Position numbers and translations under genes: made by a program
Assembly (NCBI GenBank): GCA_947652115.1
Contig: OX393571.1
Span: 87,001-151,000 of the forward strand
DNA: 64,000 nucleotides
From: Blastomussa wellsi
Lineage: Eukaryota > Cnidaria > Anthozoa > Scleractinia > Plerogyridae
Direction: 5' to 3'
Shown here: piece by piece, positions 11,561 through 26,109 of the stretch
Position numbering within the stretch: position 1 is the first letter of the stretch
Layout of the letters: the number at the start of each line of letters is the position of its first letter
The notes under the pieces: generated by a model
The model's database searches: none
Told to the model about the DNA's origin: nothing
Seen by the model: the letters and a program-made list of their open reading frames with translations, nothing else

Positions 11561-14434
11561 TCAACAAAAATTTGCCCAGATATGGGCAATCCTTCGTACC
11601 GCTTCATATAAGAGTCCCAAAATAGCACCCGTTGCTGTCATTATGCTTGTAATGAGGAGTGTTTTGTTTAATAGATCAGCCTCGCTATCAAACAAACCAG
11701 TTGATATGTCCTGAACAACTTCTTCATCAGAAAGCCTCGAACCCTGCAATATGGAAGATGAACAATGCCATTATCCACGTGGAAAACTATGCTAATAATT
11801 TAATTTCGTGCAATCACATCACATCTTTGCCGACAGTCTCACTTTAAACCATGACAGATTTACTGCTATTTAGAAGCATTGTGTCACGCAAAATCCTGTT
11901 TTGCAAAAAGAAAAAATCACGCAACGACTCAAATAAGCCGTTATTTGGGTCGTCAACGTGTAAAGCCGCTCCCTTGTGACAATAGGGAGCTTAAGAAATG
12001 AGGACGGCGACGGCTAAGACGACGCCTGCTTAAAATTAATTTATATTTTGCGCACGAATCTCGCAATTGCCTTGATGTATTCGGTGCATCTATCGCTTTC
12101 AAACGTAGTTCATGTAGAAAATATAAGGACGGCGGTTATTTTAAAACAGAAAAATGAAAATGTAGAAGGAGGTTCACGTTTTCCAATGTACTCAAAAATT
12201 GGTCATTTCACGTTGTTGTTTTGCAGAGGACGGCAAAGAAATGTACAAAGAATTATAACGCGCGTGCAGAGCTATTGTACTGCTCATTAAATCTTTTGTT
12301 TAGCGACGTTCTCGTTGACGTTGCCGTCGTGGTTTGCTTAAGCTCCCTATTAGGGACCACGACGTCCTCGTTGACGTCGCCAAACAAAAGATTTAATGAG
12401 CAGAACAATAGCTCTGCACGTGCGTTATCCATCTTTGCACATTTCTTTGTCGTCCCCTGAAAAACGACGACGTGAAATGAATAAATTCTGCGTGGTGTGA
12501 AGAACGTGAATCACAGCGGCAAGTTTTTCAGGTTTCTAGTTTGAATTAAATAAGCACATTAAAATCGAAGTAAAAATAAGCGCCGATACTGATAATCACG
12601 CTAACCAAATTTTGATAGTTGCGAGATACTTCCGTAAAATTTAAATGCATTTTTTGGTGGACATTGTCGTCGGCGTCGCCGTCGTGCTTTCGTGAGGTCC
12701 CTAATAGTATTGCGTGACGACTTTTTAAAGTTCTATGTCAATGTTTAGAAGCATTGAGAGCAACTCCTAGCTAAACCGTACCGTTATAGGTTCCACAAGT
12801 TCTTCAACCCATTTAAAAATTTCCGCTTGGTGGGAGCGCATGTAACCATAGAAACAATGTCGAAGACGCATCGAGTGTCCACCAATGACAACTCCATATG
12901 CTGTTTGATAATCTATGATCTGGGCCACTCGTATCGAGGGCTTAGAGAAGAGGTCTTTATGCGTCCCACCGGCGTACGTGTCTACTAAGATTTCATCTAC
13001 TTCTCTGTTGTTAAGAGCCTCGGCGAGCTCTTCGAGGGTGTGGTAGTCTTTTTGTGGAAATAGAAGTAAGCCTTCACTTTACGTCAGTGTTCAGTTTGTT
13101 TAAAACCTAGCATAATGGGTGACAAATTACTCTTTAAATTTGGCGCGAAATTTCAGCGTTAATTTCTAATTCCACATGTGAAATTGAGAACGTAAATTGT
13201 AACCCATGATACTATAAGTTAATCTTGTTGAAATTCTAAAGTATTATTTTTATTTTACATGTAATAGGTTTATTTATATTAAATTTTGTTTTCGTGAATG
13301 TTTCATACTTGGGCTATCCGCGCATTTCACTCCCCCTCCTCCATCGCAGTCGTCTTCAATCAAAATAAACTAGCTTTTGTTGCGTGGATTCTCAGTACGC
13401 CACTACCTCTCTGAAAACTCTATTGTTATCTGGGACTAGAGACATTGTTACCACATGTTACATATTGTTTTGCGACTCGTTCCGAGATGCAGAGGTGGGC
13501 CCCGAATTCTTCGTTGTTAGAAAGAACTTTGTTGTTGTCTAATTGACTAGCTTTGAATTATTTGTGTTGGTAATCAAATGGCAGCAAGTGAAATTAGGAA
13601 ATAATTTCACTTGCGTCTTGTCAAAATTCTTTTAAGGGCAAGGACACTAGGTAAGTTGTAGAATTGGAGATAATTTTTGCTAAATTATAATATTTGCTAA
13701 TTGTAGCATCTACCTTTTCCATAAAAGAAATCGTGTGGCTAACCTAACAATACAAACAAAACTATTCGTTAACAGCCATCCTCCCCGCCCTCCCCCTGGA
13801 TAGTTTATTAAGGGTGAAAAACGACAAATAGGTGACACTAAACCAGAAGGGAACAAGGATGGTTAAGGATGGAGAAGACTGAAACAGATAAATGAACAAA
13901 TGACGAGTTTGAAAAATACTACGCGCGCTCTCATTGGTTGATATGTGTGTTTAGATGGGAGGATGTAAACACGGTTGTGACGTTTTAGGTTCGTGCGTAT
14001 TTTCAAGGAATATTTATAAAAGTAATAGAGGACCTTTTCCAGGTTTACATAGCCTCATTTTAACACTAGGAGGATTGGGAGAATTCTCGAAAGTTATGCA
14101 AACCCTTGACGAAGTTTCGGGTTTGCATTACTGTCTCGAATTCTCCCAAACCCCCTCGTGTAAACACGGACAAAGCCCGCTATTGCTCAAATAGTATGGC
14201 ATAGTACAGACCCATGCGCCATTCTGTAGAAAACAATCTTCACACAAGCCAGGACGTGTGCCAATTTCTGAACGGACCTAACCTTCGTTTTCTCAGTCAT
14301 AAATTGTAAAAACCTTTAACTGTAACCCAGCGAGCTCTCCCACTCCCCTCACACAATTTCAACCTACCTTCGTTCACAAGCGCATTTCTCCTGACTCTGA
14401 GATTGTACTCAGGTGAGCCGTGAATCGCCCCTAC
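11561..14434 (-). pseudogene. Receptor-like gene, 3' exons, unit 2 (splice acceptor lost)
   Basis: Exons by alignment to unit 1: a 14368-14434, b 12782-13053, c 11561-11743. The coding content is nearly the same as unit 1, with a few substitutions: exon a reads NLRVRR in place of NLGVRR, and exon c ends ANFC in place of ANFF. The same 4-bp deletion removes the AG acceptor of exon b, so this copy is probably also defective. The 5' exons expected at higher coordinates were not recognised. Confidence 0.5.
12204..12479. mobile_element. Fold-back MITE-like palindrome, unit 2
   Basis: Same position within the unit and same arms as the copy at 4477-4752, so it was present before the units were duplicated. 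Confidence 0.6.
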
Positions 14435-17400
14435 CTGAAAAAATATTACAAGAAACTCAAACGAATACCAAAACGGAGGTTTCATTCCTGTCATGAAATT
14501 GCTACGGAGGAAACTGAAAATGCAAAGGAGCGAGGTTCTGACATTTTTATTCTCGCGCCTAAATAAAAACTTTACACGTCCTGCTCAACGATGCGTCATA
14601 TCTATTTTAATACTATGATAAAAATAGCTATTTCTCAAAGACACGTCATATCTGTTTTAATACTATTCTAAAAATAGCTTTTTCCATCGGAATATATATT
14701 TGACATATTTAACAATTAAATTGTGAGCTCCAGAATTCTATCGCGTTATAGGTGATGAGGGGGAATGCCGAATCAACAGACTCATTTTTCTTTGTTGAAG
14801 AAGTTCATTGTTTCATTGAAAATGGACACTTGAAATGTTCCTTCCAGCTGAAACGTTTACTTTCATACTTGAAAATAAATTTAAAAAGTATCAAATTTTT
14901 CTGAAAAGTTTTTCTTTCGAGAGGAAGCTCGTTTTTATATGAAAACGTTACCTTTTCACCCGAGAAAGACTCAAATGGCCACTCAGAGTCTGAAAATACC
15001 TTAAAGCTGAACTATTTTTTTTAGGAAAATAACCATGAATTGTGAGCCAAAATAGACCCGGTTTGAGTAAAAGAAGTATCATATTTTGCTATCCTTTTAA
15101 AATTGACAAGACAATTTAGAGATGAAAAATATGTCCTTACGAGTTGAAAAGGAGCGAATATTCACTTCAGAGGATATCTTTTTCAGTTATAAAATAACAG
15201 CTACTTTGGGTTACAACTTCAGGTTTTAGCTGAGAACATTTCGTTTTTAGTCAACAAGTTTCAATGTCGATTAACAAACTTCAATTTTAGCTCTAAAGGC
15301 GAGAAATCAAATGTAGAATCATCACAGCAAAGAACATCGGTGAATTTTTAACTTTATTCTCCAATAAAACGCTTTTTATGCTAAATGGAATCCAGTTTGT
15401 TTACATTCCGATCATTCCATTAATGGAATCAGACTCCAGTAAATGTCATTTTCCATTTGACAGCGAAATCAAGGAAATTATTTTTGGATCCTTGAATGTA
15501 CAGCGGAAGGGTTAGAATTGAATGTTACCCCCCCCCCCCACCACCACACCCCCTTAGGTTTCAACTATTGTGAAAAGAGGATTTTCTCCATGACACTAAT
15601 TTTTAGTAGCTGTTCATTTATCCGTTACGAAAATTTTGATGTCACGCTGTGTCTATGATTTCGGTATTGCCATGCCAACCGCATAATAAATATAAATATC
15701 GACATTGTTTATTTTAATCTTTATTTTTCCAGTCTTCTTCAGCAAAATAGCATAATTCATATATTTTACATTCCATTGACATTTTGGCTTGATCTCGTAT
15801 TGATTTACTTTATTTTCTGGCTTGATTTAAGGAAATAGTAAAATTCAAGACAGCGGATCCAAGATGGCGGCCTTAATGACTTCAGATAACGTCATAATCA
15901 GTAAAACGTATGTCACCTTGTAGAGTAAGTTTTATCGTTTTTTGGGTGATGAGTGTTTCGTTTTGCACTAACCGTTTCAGTACAAAAAAGAAAATTGACA
16001 TTCTTGCTTTCGATTTGACAGAACCATAGTTTGAGGTTTAGGTTATCACAGAAATCGAGTTCTGTTTTCACTCGACAATTTAATTATTTCCACTACCTTC
16101 ATCGTATGCATAAATTGAGATGTAGCAATACATAAGAATAAAAAATAAATAAAAAAAATATGAAAAACACGACAGCAAACAGTTTTGATGCGTTTACTTC
16201 AGATATCTAGAACACAAAACTGAATCTACAAATTGAGACCTTCGACCAAAATGATCTTAATCAAAGTTATTTTTGCAAGATAAATTCGCAGCTACAGTAG
16301 AGAAGATCAAAATATATCGAAAGGTGACGGATTCTTAATTTTCAATGACAAAATACAATTAAAATGAAATATACCCTTGATTAATAAGTGCCCACGCGCC
16401 CCCAAAGACTAATGAATTTTAAAATATGACGCAAGGCCACCCTTATCTAGATCAGTCAAAATGAATGTACAATGTGACGAGATTTCTTTAGGTTTCTTGT
16501 CCGAAACATCAGTGCATGTAATAAAAAGTGGTTCGTGCCAGTCAATGACATTGATATGGGGATGGGGGTCTAATACTTGGCGTCCAGGGCGCTTAATCTA
16601 GAAGATAAGGTTTAATCAATTAAAAACGTTGTCTTGAGACTTACCATTATGAAGATGTTTTGACGAAAATTGATTGGTCCTGACACTGGCTGGTACCATG
16701 TAACTACAGAAAGAATAAAAGAGGTCAGAACAATTGCTTCTAAGTGACTTTTGATTTTAGTGCAGAAACTTGGGTTTTCTTAAGAGCAATGGTTAATTCA
16801 CAAGATCATTTTTGTGGATCCTGGTCTAGCTTGAAGACATGTTGTTTCCAAAATAAGCAGGCCCACATGCATGTAAGAGTTTCTTTATCAGAAGGGAAAT
16901 TGCCCTTGGTATGACCTTAACAAGACTAACAGCTCTGCCACCCACAAACTCCCACAATCAGGTAACAGATCGATGTTATTTTGGGAAAAGTTCACTAACT
17001 TGGGATAATCAGTATGGAGGGGAACTTCTTTCAAGGGACAAATTTTCTCTCCATTTCAAAAATTTGATAGTTTGGCCTGCTCTTGTTTACACATGCCAGC
17101 ATCCATTCTTATAGAGCTGGACACGTCTAAGGCTACAAACAAAATTAAACACTTCTTACCATGAAGAAGTTATAGCTATCCCTGTACTGCAGTCTGTGCA
17201 GACTTTGCTTGCCTTCAATATCCTAAGGAAAAAATAAAACATCATGTTTTATTGAGGCAAGTGAATATAATTTAGCATTATAGTTTTTATAGCGATCTTT
17301 CTTGTTTACAAACATTGATGCCACATTTCTACGGATATTCAAAATTTCAGATACCGGAACAAAAGAAGTCATTTTTTAAAAAGCCACTTAGGATCTGGTT

Positions 17401-18347
17401 GGTATGACGTCACGAGAGACATCGCCATATCAGACAAGAAAACAATAACCACAACAAACAAACAAACATAAATAAATAAACAACAACAACAAAAATATTC
17501 AATAACGTTTACCTCTTCCGTGAAAGGCCTCCAAGTTGGTACCAAGGAAGAGCTCCATTCTCTTTGTCCCTCTGCTTACCAAGTCCCTTCGATCAAAAGG
17601 CTTGAAGAATGCAAAAAAAAAAGGAAATACGAACTTTACATTTAATCACAAAGCACGAACACCACAGTCATTCCAAACAATGGATCCGGGGCCATGCACT
17701 GACCCCGATTAGAAATGTCCACTACTCTAGATCTACAGGTTTGTAGACCATACCTTTCGCTGTAAATCTAGAGTAAGTCTTTAAAGTTTAATCCAATGTA
17801 AACGTTGTTTTTCCATTCAAACGTTTCTGTTAATGAGCGCATACAGCTCTTTCACAAAGAAACGAATATTTTAACTAAAAAGCTGTATTGTATGTTAGCA
17901 CGAGATGCAAAATATTATATTAAGAATAAATACTAGCCGCTTTAACATTGACTTCTATAATTCTATCAACCCGTCAGTCGAAATAAGTTTCACAAAAACT
18001 CTTGAATGGACCTACCGCGTGCATTTTGCATTAGTGCAAAACCATCAGTTTAAGTTGGAAATAACGCTGTTTGGGTCCAGTCTTCAGTTCCTGGTTTTCT
18101 TTCTTGTCTCAGCATTACAATCTTCTGTTCTACAAGCTGATTGTAGCAAGGAGTCTCTTCATTTGTAGCGACATAAACTGAACAAGAACCAACCAAGGCG
18201 ATGGCGAACTGAACTTGTGATGAATAATTATCAGAATGTGCTCGCACTTTTGAAATCATTTGCAAAGTAAATTTGATCAGCTTCCCGCCAAATACAATCG
18301 CATCTTAAACCTTCCTCACAGTTATTGACTCTTTTCTAAAATTCCTT

Positions 18348-21288
18348 TCAAAAAAAATTTGCCCAGATATGGGCAATCCTTCGTACCGCTTCATATAAGA
18401 GTCCCAAAATAGCACCCGTTGCTGTCATTATGCTTGTAATGAGGAGTGTTTTGTTTAATAGATCAGCCTCGCTATCAAACAAACCAGTTGATATGTCCTG
18501 AACAACTTCTTCATCAGAAAGCCTCGAACCCTGCAATATGGAAGATGAACAATGCCATTATCCACGTGGAAAACTATGCTAATAATTTAATTTCGTGCAA
18601 TCACATCACATCTTTGCCGACAGTCTCACTTTAAACCATGACAGATTTACTGCTATTTAGAAGCATTGTGTCACGCAAAATCCTGTTTTGCAAAAAGAAA
18701 AAATCACGCAACGACTCAAATAAGCCGTTATTTGGGTCGTCAACGTGTAAAGCCGCTCCCTTGTGACAATAGGGAGCTTAAGAAATGAGGACGGCGACAG
18801 CTAAGACGACGCCTGCTTAAAATTAATTTATATTTTGCGCACGAATCTCGCAATTGCCTTGATGTATTCGGTGCATCTATCGCTTTCAAACGTAGTTCAT
18901 GTAGAAAATATAAGGACGGGGGTTATTTTAAAACAGAAAAATGAAAATGTAGAAGGAGGTTCACGTTTTCCAAAGTACTCAAAAATTGGTCATTTCACGT
19001 TGTTGTTTTGCAGAGGACGGCAAAGAAATGTACAAAGAATTACAACGCGCGTGCAGAGCTATTGTACTGCTCATTAAATCTTTTGTTTAGCGACGTTCTC
19101 GTTGACGTTGCCGTCGTGGTTTGCTTAAGCTCCCTATTAGGGACCACGACGTCCTCGTTGACGTCGCCAAACAAAAGATTTAATGAGCAGAACAATAGCT
19201 CTGCACGTGTTATCCATCTTTGCACATTTCTTTGTCGTCCCCTGAAAAACGACGACGTGAAATGAATAAATTCTGCGTGGTGTGAAGAACGTGAATCACA
19301 GCGGCAAGTTTTTCAGGTTTCTAGTTTGAATTAAATAAGCGCATTAAAATCGAAGTAAAAATAAGCGCTGATACTGATAATCACGCTAACCAAATTTTGA
19401 TAGTTGCGAGATACTTCCGTAAAATTTAAATGCATTTTTTGGTGGACATTGTCATCGGCGTCGCCGTCGTGCTTTCGTGAGGTCCCTAATAGTATTGCGT
19501 GACGACTTTTTAAAGTTCTATGTCAATGTTTAGAAGCATTGAGAGCAACTCCTAGCTAAACCGTACCGTTATAGGTTCCACAAGTTCTTCAACCCATTTA
19601 AAAATTTCCGCTTGGTGGGAGCGCATGTAACCATAGAAACAATGTCGAAGACGCATCGAGTGTCCACCAATGACAACTCCATATGCTGTTTGATAATCTA
19701 TGATCTGGGCCACTCGTATCGAGGGCTTAGAGAAGAGGTCTTTATGCGTCTTACCGGCGTACGTGTCTACTAAGATTTCATCTACTTCTCTGTTGTTAAG
19801 AGCCTCGGCGAGCTCTTCGAGGGTGTGGTAGTCTTTTTCTAAGTGGAAATAGAAGTAAGCCTTCACTTTACGTCAGTGTTCAGTTTGTTTAAAACCTAGC
19901 ATAATGGGTGACAAATTACTCTTTAAATTTGGCGCGAAATTTCAGCGTTAATTTCTAATTCCACATGTGAAATTGTAAAATTGCCTTGACAATGTTTGGA
20001 GCGAAATTTATCGATACAATAAGTCAAAAACCCACTATTGAGAACATAAATTGTAACCCATGATACTATAAGTTAATCTTGTTGAAATTCTAAAGTATTA
20101 TTTTTATTTTACATGTAATAGGTTTATTTATATTAAATTTTGTTTTCGTGAATGTTTCATACTTGGGCTATCCGCGCATTTCACTCCCCCTCCTCCATCG
20201 CAGTCGTCTTCAATCAAAATAAACTAGCTTTTGTTGCGTGGATTCTCAGTACGCCACTACCTCTCTGAAAACTCTATTGTTATCTGGGACTAGAGACATT
20301 GTTACCACATGTTACATATTGTTTTGCGACTCGTTCCGAGATGCAGAGGTGGGCCCCGAATTCTTCGTTGTTAGAAAGAACTTTGTTGTTGTCTAATTGA
20401 CTAGCTTTGAATTATTTGTGTTGGTAATCAAATGGCAGCAAGAGAAATTAGGAAATAATTTCACTTGCGTCTTGTCAAAATTCTTTTAAGGGCAAGGACA
20501 CTAGGTAAGTTGTAGAATTGGAGATAACTTTTGCTAAATTATAATATTTGCTAATTGTAGCATCTACCTTTTCCATAAAAGAAATCGTGTGGCTAACCTA
20601 ACAATACAAACAAAACTATTCGTTAACAGCCATCCTCCCCGCCCTCCCCCTGGATAGCTTAATAAGGGTGAAAAACGACAAATAGGTGACACTAAACCAG
20701 AAGGGAACAAGGATGGTTAAGGATGGAGAAGACTGAAACAGATAAATGAACAAATGACGAGTTTGAAAAATACTACGCGCGCTCTCATTGGTTGATATGT
20801 GTGTTTAGATGGGAGGATGTAAACACGGTTGTGACGTTTTAGGTTCGTGCGTATTTTCAAGGAATATTTATAAAAGTAATAGAGGACCTTTTCCAGGTTT
20901 ACATAGCCTCATTTTAACACTAGGAGGATTGGGAGAATTCTCGAAAGTTATGCAAACCCTTGACGAAGTTTCGGGTTTGCATTACTGTCTCGAATTCTCC
21001 CAAACCCCCTCGTGTAAACACGGACAAAGCCCGCTATTGCTCAAATAGTATGGCATAGTACAGACCCATGCGCCATTCTGTAGAAAACAATCTTCACACA
21101 AGCCAGGACGTGTGCCAATTTCTGAACGGACCTAACCTTCGTTTTCTCAGTCATAAATTGTAAAAACCTTTAACTGTAACCCAGCGAGCTCTCCCACTCC
21201 CCTCACACAATTTCAACCTACCTTCGTTCACAAGCGCATTTCTCCTGACTCTGAGATTGTACTCAGGTGAGCCGTGAATCGCCCCTAC
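18348..21288 (-). CDS. Glutamate-receptor-like gene, last three exons, unit 3 (best copy)
   Basis: Exons a 21222-21288, b 19567-19838 and c 18348-18530. All borders are canonical here: TTTCCACTTAG precedes exon b, its donor is ACG|GTACGG, and exon c follows CATATTGCAG. Exon a ends in phase 1 and exon b begins with the two bases that complete that codon; the b/c junction is phase 0. The joined frame is open to TGA with about 172 codons. The likely role is a membrane receptor or channel subunit: the EYNLGVRRNA, LVDTYAG and DYQTAYGVV words fit the S2 ligand-binding lobe, and exon c supplies one membrane helix before a short tail. The pore region and amino-terminal exons are not recognised in the window. 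The product could instead be a receptor-derived protein without a channel. Confidence 0.55.
18991..19264. mobile_element. Fold-back MITE-like palindrome, unit 3
   Basis: Same element as in the other units, two bases shorter (ACGTGTTATCC in place of ACGTGCGTTATCC). Confidence 0.6.
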
Positions 21289-24200
21289 CTGAAAAAATAT
21301 TACAAGAAACTCAAACGAATACCAAAACGGAGGTTTCATTCCTGTCATGAAATTGCTACGGAGGAAACTGAAAATGCAAAGGAGCGAGGTTCTGACATTT
21401 TTATTCTTGCGCCTAAATAAAAACTTTACACGTCCTGCTAAACGATGCGTCATATCTATTTTAATACTATGATAAAAATAGCTATTTCTCAAAGACACGT
21501 CATATCTGTTCTAATACTATTCTAAAAATAGCTTTTTCCATCGGAATATATATTTGACATATTTAACAATTAAATTGTGAGCTCCAGAATTCTATCGCGT
21601 TATAGGTGATGAGGGGGAATGCCGAATCAACAGACTCATTTTTCTTTGTTGAAGAAGTTCATTGTTTCATTGAAAATGGACACTTGAAATGTTCCTTCCA
21701 GCTGAAACGTTTACTTTCATACTTGAAAATAAATTTAAAAAGTATCAAATTTTTCTGAAAAGTTTTTCTTTCGAGAGGAAGCTCGTTTTTCATATGAAAA
21801 CGTTACTTTTTCACCTGAGAAAGACTCAAATGGCCACTCAGAGTCTGAAAATACCTTAAAGCTGAACTATTTTTTTTAGGAAAATAACCATGAATTGTGA
21901 GCCAAAATAGACCCGGTTTGAGTAAAAGAAGTATCATATTTTGCTGTCCTTTTAAAATCGACAAGACAATTTGGAGATGAAAAATATGTCCTTACGAGTT
22001 GAAAAGGAGCGAATATTCACTTCAGAAGATATCTTTTTCAGTTATAAAATAACAGCTACTTTGGGTTACAACTTCAGGTTTTAGCTGAGAACATTTCGTT
22101 TTTAGTCAACAAGTTTCAATGTCGATTAACAAACTTCAATTTTAGCTCTAAAGGCGAGAAATCAAATGTAGAATCATCACAGCAAAGAACATCGGTGAAT
22201 TTTTAACTTTATTCTCCAATAAAACGCTTTTTATGCTAAATGGAATCCAGTTTGTTTACATTCCGATCATTCCATTAATGGAATCAGACTCCAGTAAATG
22301 TCATTTTCCATTTGACAGCGAAATCAAGGAAATTATTTTTGGATCCTTGAATGTACAGCGGAAGGGTTAGAATTGAATGTTACCCCCCCCCCACCACACC
22401 CCCTTAGGTTTCAACTATTGTGAAAAGAGGATTTTCTCCATGACACTAATTTTTAGTAGCTGTTCATTTATCCGTTACGAAAATTTTGATGTCACGCTGT
22501 GTCTATGATTTCGGTATTGCCATGCCAACCGCATAATAAAATATAAATATCGACATTGTTTATTTTAATCTTTATTTTTCCAGTCTTCTTCAGCAAAATA
22601 GCATAATTCATATATTTTACATTCCATTGACATTTTGGCTTGATCTCGTATTGATTTACTTTATTTTCTGGCTTGATTTAAGGAAATAGTAAAATTCAAG
22701 ACAGCGGATCCAAGATGGCGGCCTTAATGACTTCAGATAACGTCATAATCAGTAAAACGTATGTCACCTTGTAGAGTAAGTTCAGCGAAAGAAAACAAAA
22801 ATTTTAATTTTTTATCGTTTTTTGGGTGATGAGTGTTTCGTTTTGCACTAACCGTTTCAGTACAAAAAAGAAAATTGACATTCTTGCTTTCGATTTGACA
22901 GAACCATAGTTTGAGGTTTAGGTTATCACAGAAATCGAGTTCTGTTTTCACTCGACAATTTAATTATTTCCACTACCTTCATCGTATGCATAAATTGAGA
23001 TGTAGCAATACATAAGAATAAAAAATAAATAAAAAAAATATGAAAAACACGACAGCAAACAGTTTTGATGCGTTTACTTCAGATATCTAGAACACAAAAC
23101 TGAATCTACAAATTGAGACCTTCGACCAAAATGATCTTAATCAAAGTTATTTTTGCAAGATAAATTCGCAGCTACAGTAGAGAAGATCAAAATATATCGA
23201 AAGGTGACGGATTCTTAATTTTCAATGACAAAATACAATTAAAATGAAATATACCCTTGATTAATAAGTGCCCACGCGCCCCCAAAGACTAATGAATTTT
23301 AAAATATGACGCAAGGCCACCCTTATCTAGATCAGTCAAAATGAATGTACAATGTGACGAGATTTCTTTAGGTTTCTTGTCCGAAACATCAGTGCATGCA
23401 ATAAAAAGTGGTTCGTGCCAGTCAATGACATTGATATGGGGATGGGGGTCTAATACTTGGCGTCCAGGGCGCTTAATCTAGAAGATAAGGTTTAATCAAT
23501 TAAAAACCGTGTCTTGAGACTTACCATTATGAAGATGTTTTGACGAAAATTGATTGGTCCTGACACTGGCTGGTACCATGTAACTACAGAAAGAATAAAA
23601 GAGGTCAGAACAATTGCTTCTAAGTGACTTTTGATTTTAGTGCAGAAACTTGGGTTTTCTTAAGAGCAATGGTTAATTCACAAGATCATTTTTGTGGATC
23701 CTGGTCTAGCTTGAAGACATGTCGTTTCCAAAATTAGCAGGCCCACATGCATGTAAGAGTTTCTTTATCAGAAGGGAAATTGCCCTTGGTATGACCTTAA
23801 CAAGACTAACAGCTCTGCCACCCACAAACTCCCACAATCAGGTAACATATCGATGTTATTTTGGGAAAAGTTCACTAACTTGGGATAATCAGTATGGAGG
23901 GGAACTTCTTTCAAGGGACAAATTTTCTCTCCATTTCAAAAATTTGATAGTTTGGCCTGCTCTTGTTTACACATGCCAGCATCCATTCTTATAGAGCTGG
24001 ACACGTCTAAGGCTACAAACAAAATTAAACACTTCTTACCATGAAGAAGTTATAGCTATCCCTGTACTGCAGTCTGTGCAGACTTTGCTTGCCTTCAATA
24101 TCCTAAGGAAAAAATAAAACATCACGTTTTATTGAGGCAAGTGAATATAATTTAGCATTATAGTTTTTATAGCGATCTTTCTTGTTTACAAACATTGATG

Positions 24201-24756
24201 CCACATTTCTACGGATATTCAAAATTTCAGATACCGGAACAAAAGAAGTCATTTTTTAAAAAGCCACTTAGGATCTGGTTGGTATGACGTCACGAGAGAC
24301 ATCGCCATATCAGACAAGAAAACAATAACCACAACAAACAAACAAACATAAATAAATAAACAACAACAACAAAAATATTCAATAACGTTTACCTCTTCCG
24401 TGAAAGGCCTCCAAGTTGGTACCAAGGAAGAGCTCCATTCTCTTTGTCCCTCTGCTCACCAAGTCCCTTCGATCAAAAGGCTTGAAGAATGCAAAAAAAA
24501 AAGGAAATACGAACTTTACATTTAATCACAAAGCACGAACACCACAGTCATTCCAAACAATGGATCCGGGGCCATGCACTGACCCCGATTAGAAATGTCC
24601 ACTACTCTAGATCTACAGGTTTGTAGACCATACCTTTCGCTGTAAATCTAGAGTAAGTCTTTAAAGTTTAATCCAATGTAAACGTTATTTTTCCATTCAA
24701 ACGTTTCTGTTAATGAGTGCATACAGCTCTTTCACAAAGAAACGAATATTTTAACT

Positions 24757-25640
24757 TAATGTCGCAGTTCCTATCTTTCGACTTTTATGTATGTAATGCA
24801 CACAATAAGCACACAGTATATGGCGTTAAGGGGGGAACACCACTTCGCGATCGGCGTGACAAGCGAACTTCTATTGCGTGACCGAAATCCAAACTTATCT
24901 CCCCAGCGGTAAAACCCACGCTGGATCGGACAAGTTGGCAGGGCCATAAGCTTACGCGACCTAAAAGCCTAACTCTAAACGGCACTACGAGCTGACCTCC
25001 GGTCGGCAACGTGCTAGAGTATAGACAATATTGTGACTTTACAAGTCTTACTTATCTCCCCAGCACTACGAGCCGACTCCGCCGACATGTGCTGGATTGG
25101 AGAAGAAAAGGCATAAAGAGCGTAAATAGCTTACAAAACAAAGCTTGGGGAAGTCGCTGAGAGACTAAACCGAAGCGCGAATAACGGTGGTGAACCCCAA
25201 ATTTATTGAAATAATAACAAACATACCTCCAAAGGGAGGGAGGGTGGGAATTAACAATTATCGAGATGAACTAAAGTTGCAGTAACACTATTGCTAATGA
25301 ATGATGCTAAAGTTCAAACTTCAAGCTTTTATACCCAGACAACTGTCTGAGTTTAAACCAATGGTAAAGTGTGTACTATGTACAACAAGAACAGCATGCG
25401 GCATTAAGTGAGACATGAATAGAGGTATTCTTTAAAAACAAGCCATACAGAATTCGTAATGTAAAAGTTCTAGACAGTATTGCAACATGTGTACTATAAG
25501 AGTCCTTTGTAGCCATTGTCTTTATGAGACAAGAAAGACCTAAAAGGTCTATTGCGTTACATTATACAAACAACCCACTGGGGGCCTTGAGCGTCACGCT
25601 CCATTAACTGCACTTTAAATGATTCTCTTTAAAGTTTTCT
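24757..25640. mobile_element. 884-bp insertion, unknown class (unit 4)
   Basis: Nearly identical to the insertion at 10207-11090 and at the same site, so it was inherited through unit duplication rather than gained by a second insertion. Confidence 0.45.
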
Positions 25641-26109
25641 AAAAAGCTGTATTGTATGTTAGCACGAGATGCAAAATATTATATTATGAATAAATACTAG
25701 CCGCTTTAACATTGGCTTCTATAATTCTATCAACCCGTCAGTCGAAATAAGTCTCACAAAAACTCTTGAATGGACCTACCGCGTGCATTTTGCATTAGTG
25801 CAAAACCATCAGTTTAAGTTGGAAATAACGCTGTTTGGGTCCAGTCTTCAGTTCCTGGTTTTCTTTCTTGTCTCAGCATTACAATCTTCTGTTCTACAAG
25901 CTGATTGTAGCAAGGAGTCTCTTCATTTGTAGCGACAAACTGAACAAGAACCAACGAAGGCGATGGCGAACTGAACTTGTGATGAATAATTATCAGAATG
26001 TGCTCGCACTTTTGAAATCATTTGCAAAGTAAATTTGATCAGCTTCCCGCCAAATACAATCGCATCTTAAACCTTCCTCACAGTTATTGACTCTTTTCTA
26101 AAATTCCTT

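Larger units (their letters stand above)
6814..14540. repeat. Tandem unit 2 (7.7-kb type)
   Basis: Second copy, 7,727 bp. It differs from unit 1 mainly by the 884-bp insertion at 10207-11090 and by a ~40-bp segment near 7757 that is shared with unit 5 but not with units 1, 3 or 4. The remaining sequence differs from unit 1 by scattered substitutions and very small indels. Confidence 0.95.
14541..21394. repeat. Tandem unit 3 (6.8-kb type)
   Basis: Third copy, 6,854 bp, without the 884-bp insertion. Private differences are a ~30-bp deletion near 15928 (after GTAGAGTAAGTT), an extra ~65 bp near 19976-20040, and retention of TTAG at the acceptor of receptor exon b. Units 1+2 (14,540 bp) and 3+4 (14,549 bp) make two consecutive copies of a dimeric repeat. 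Confidence 0.95.
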
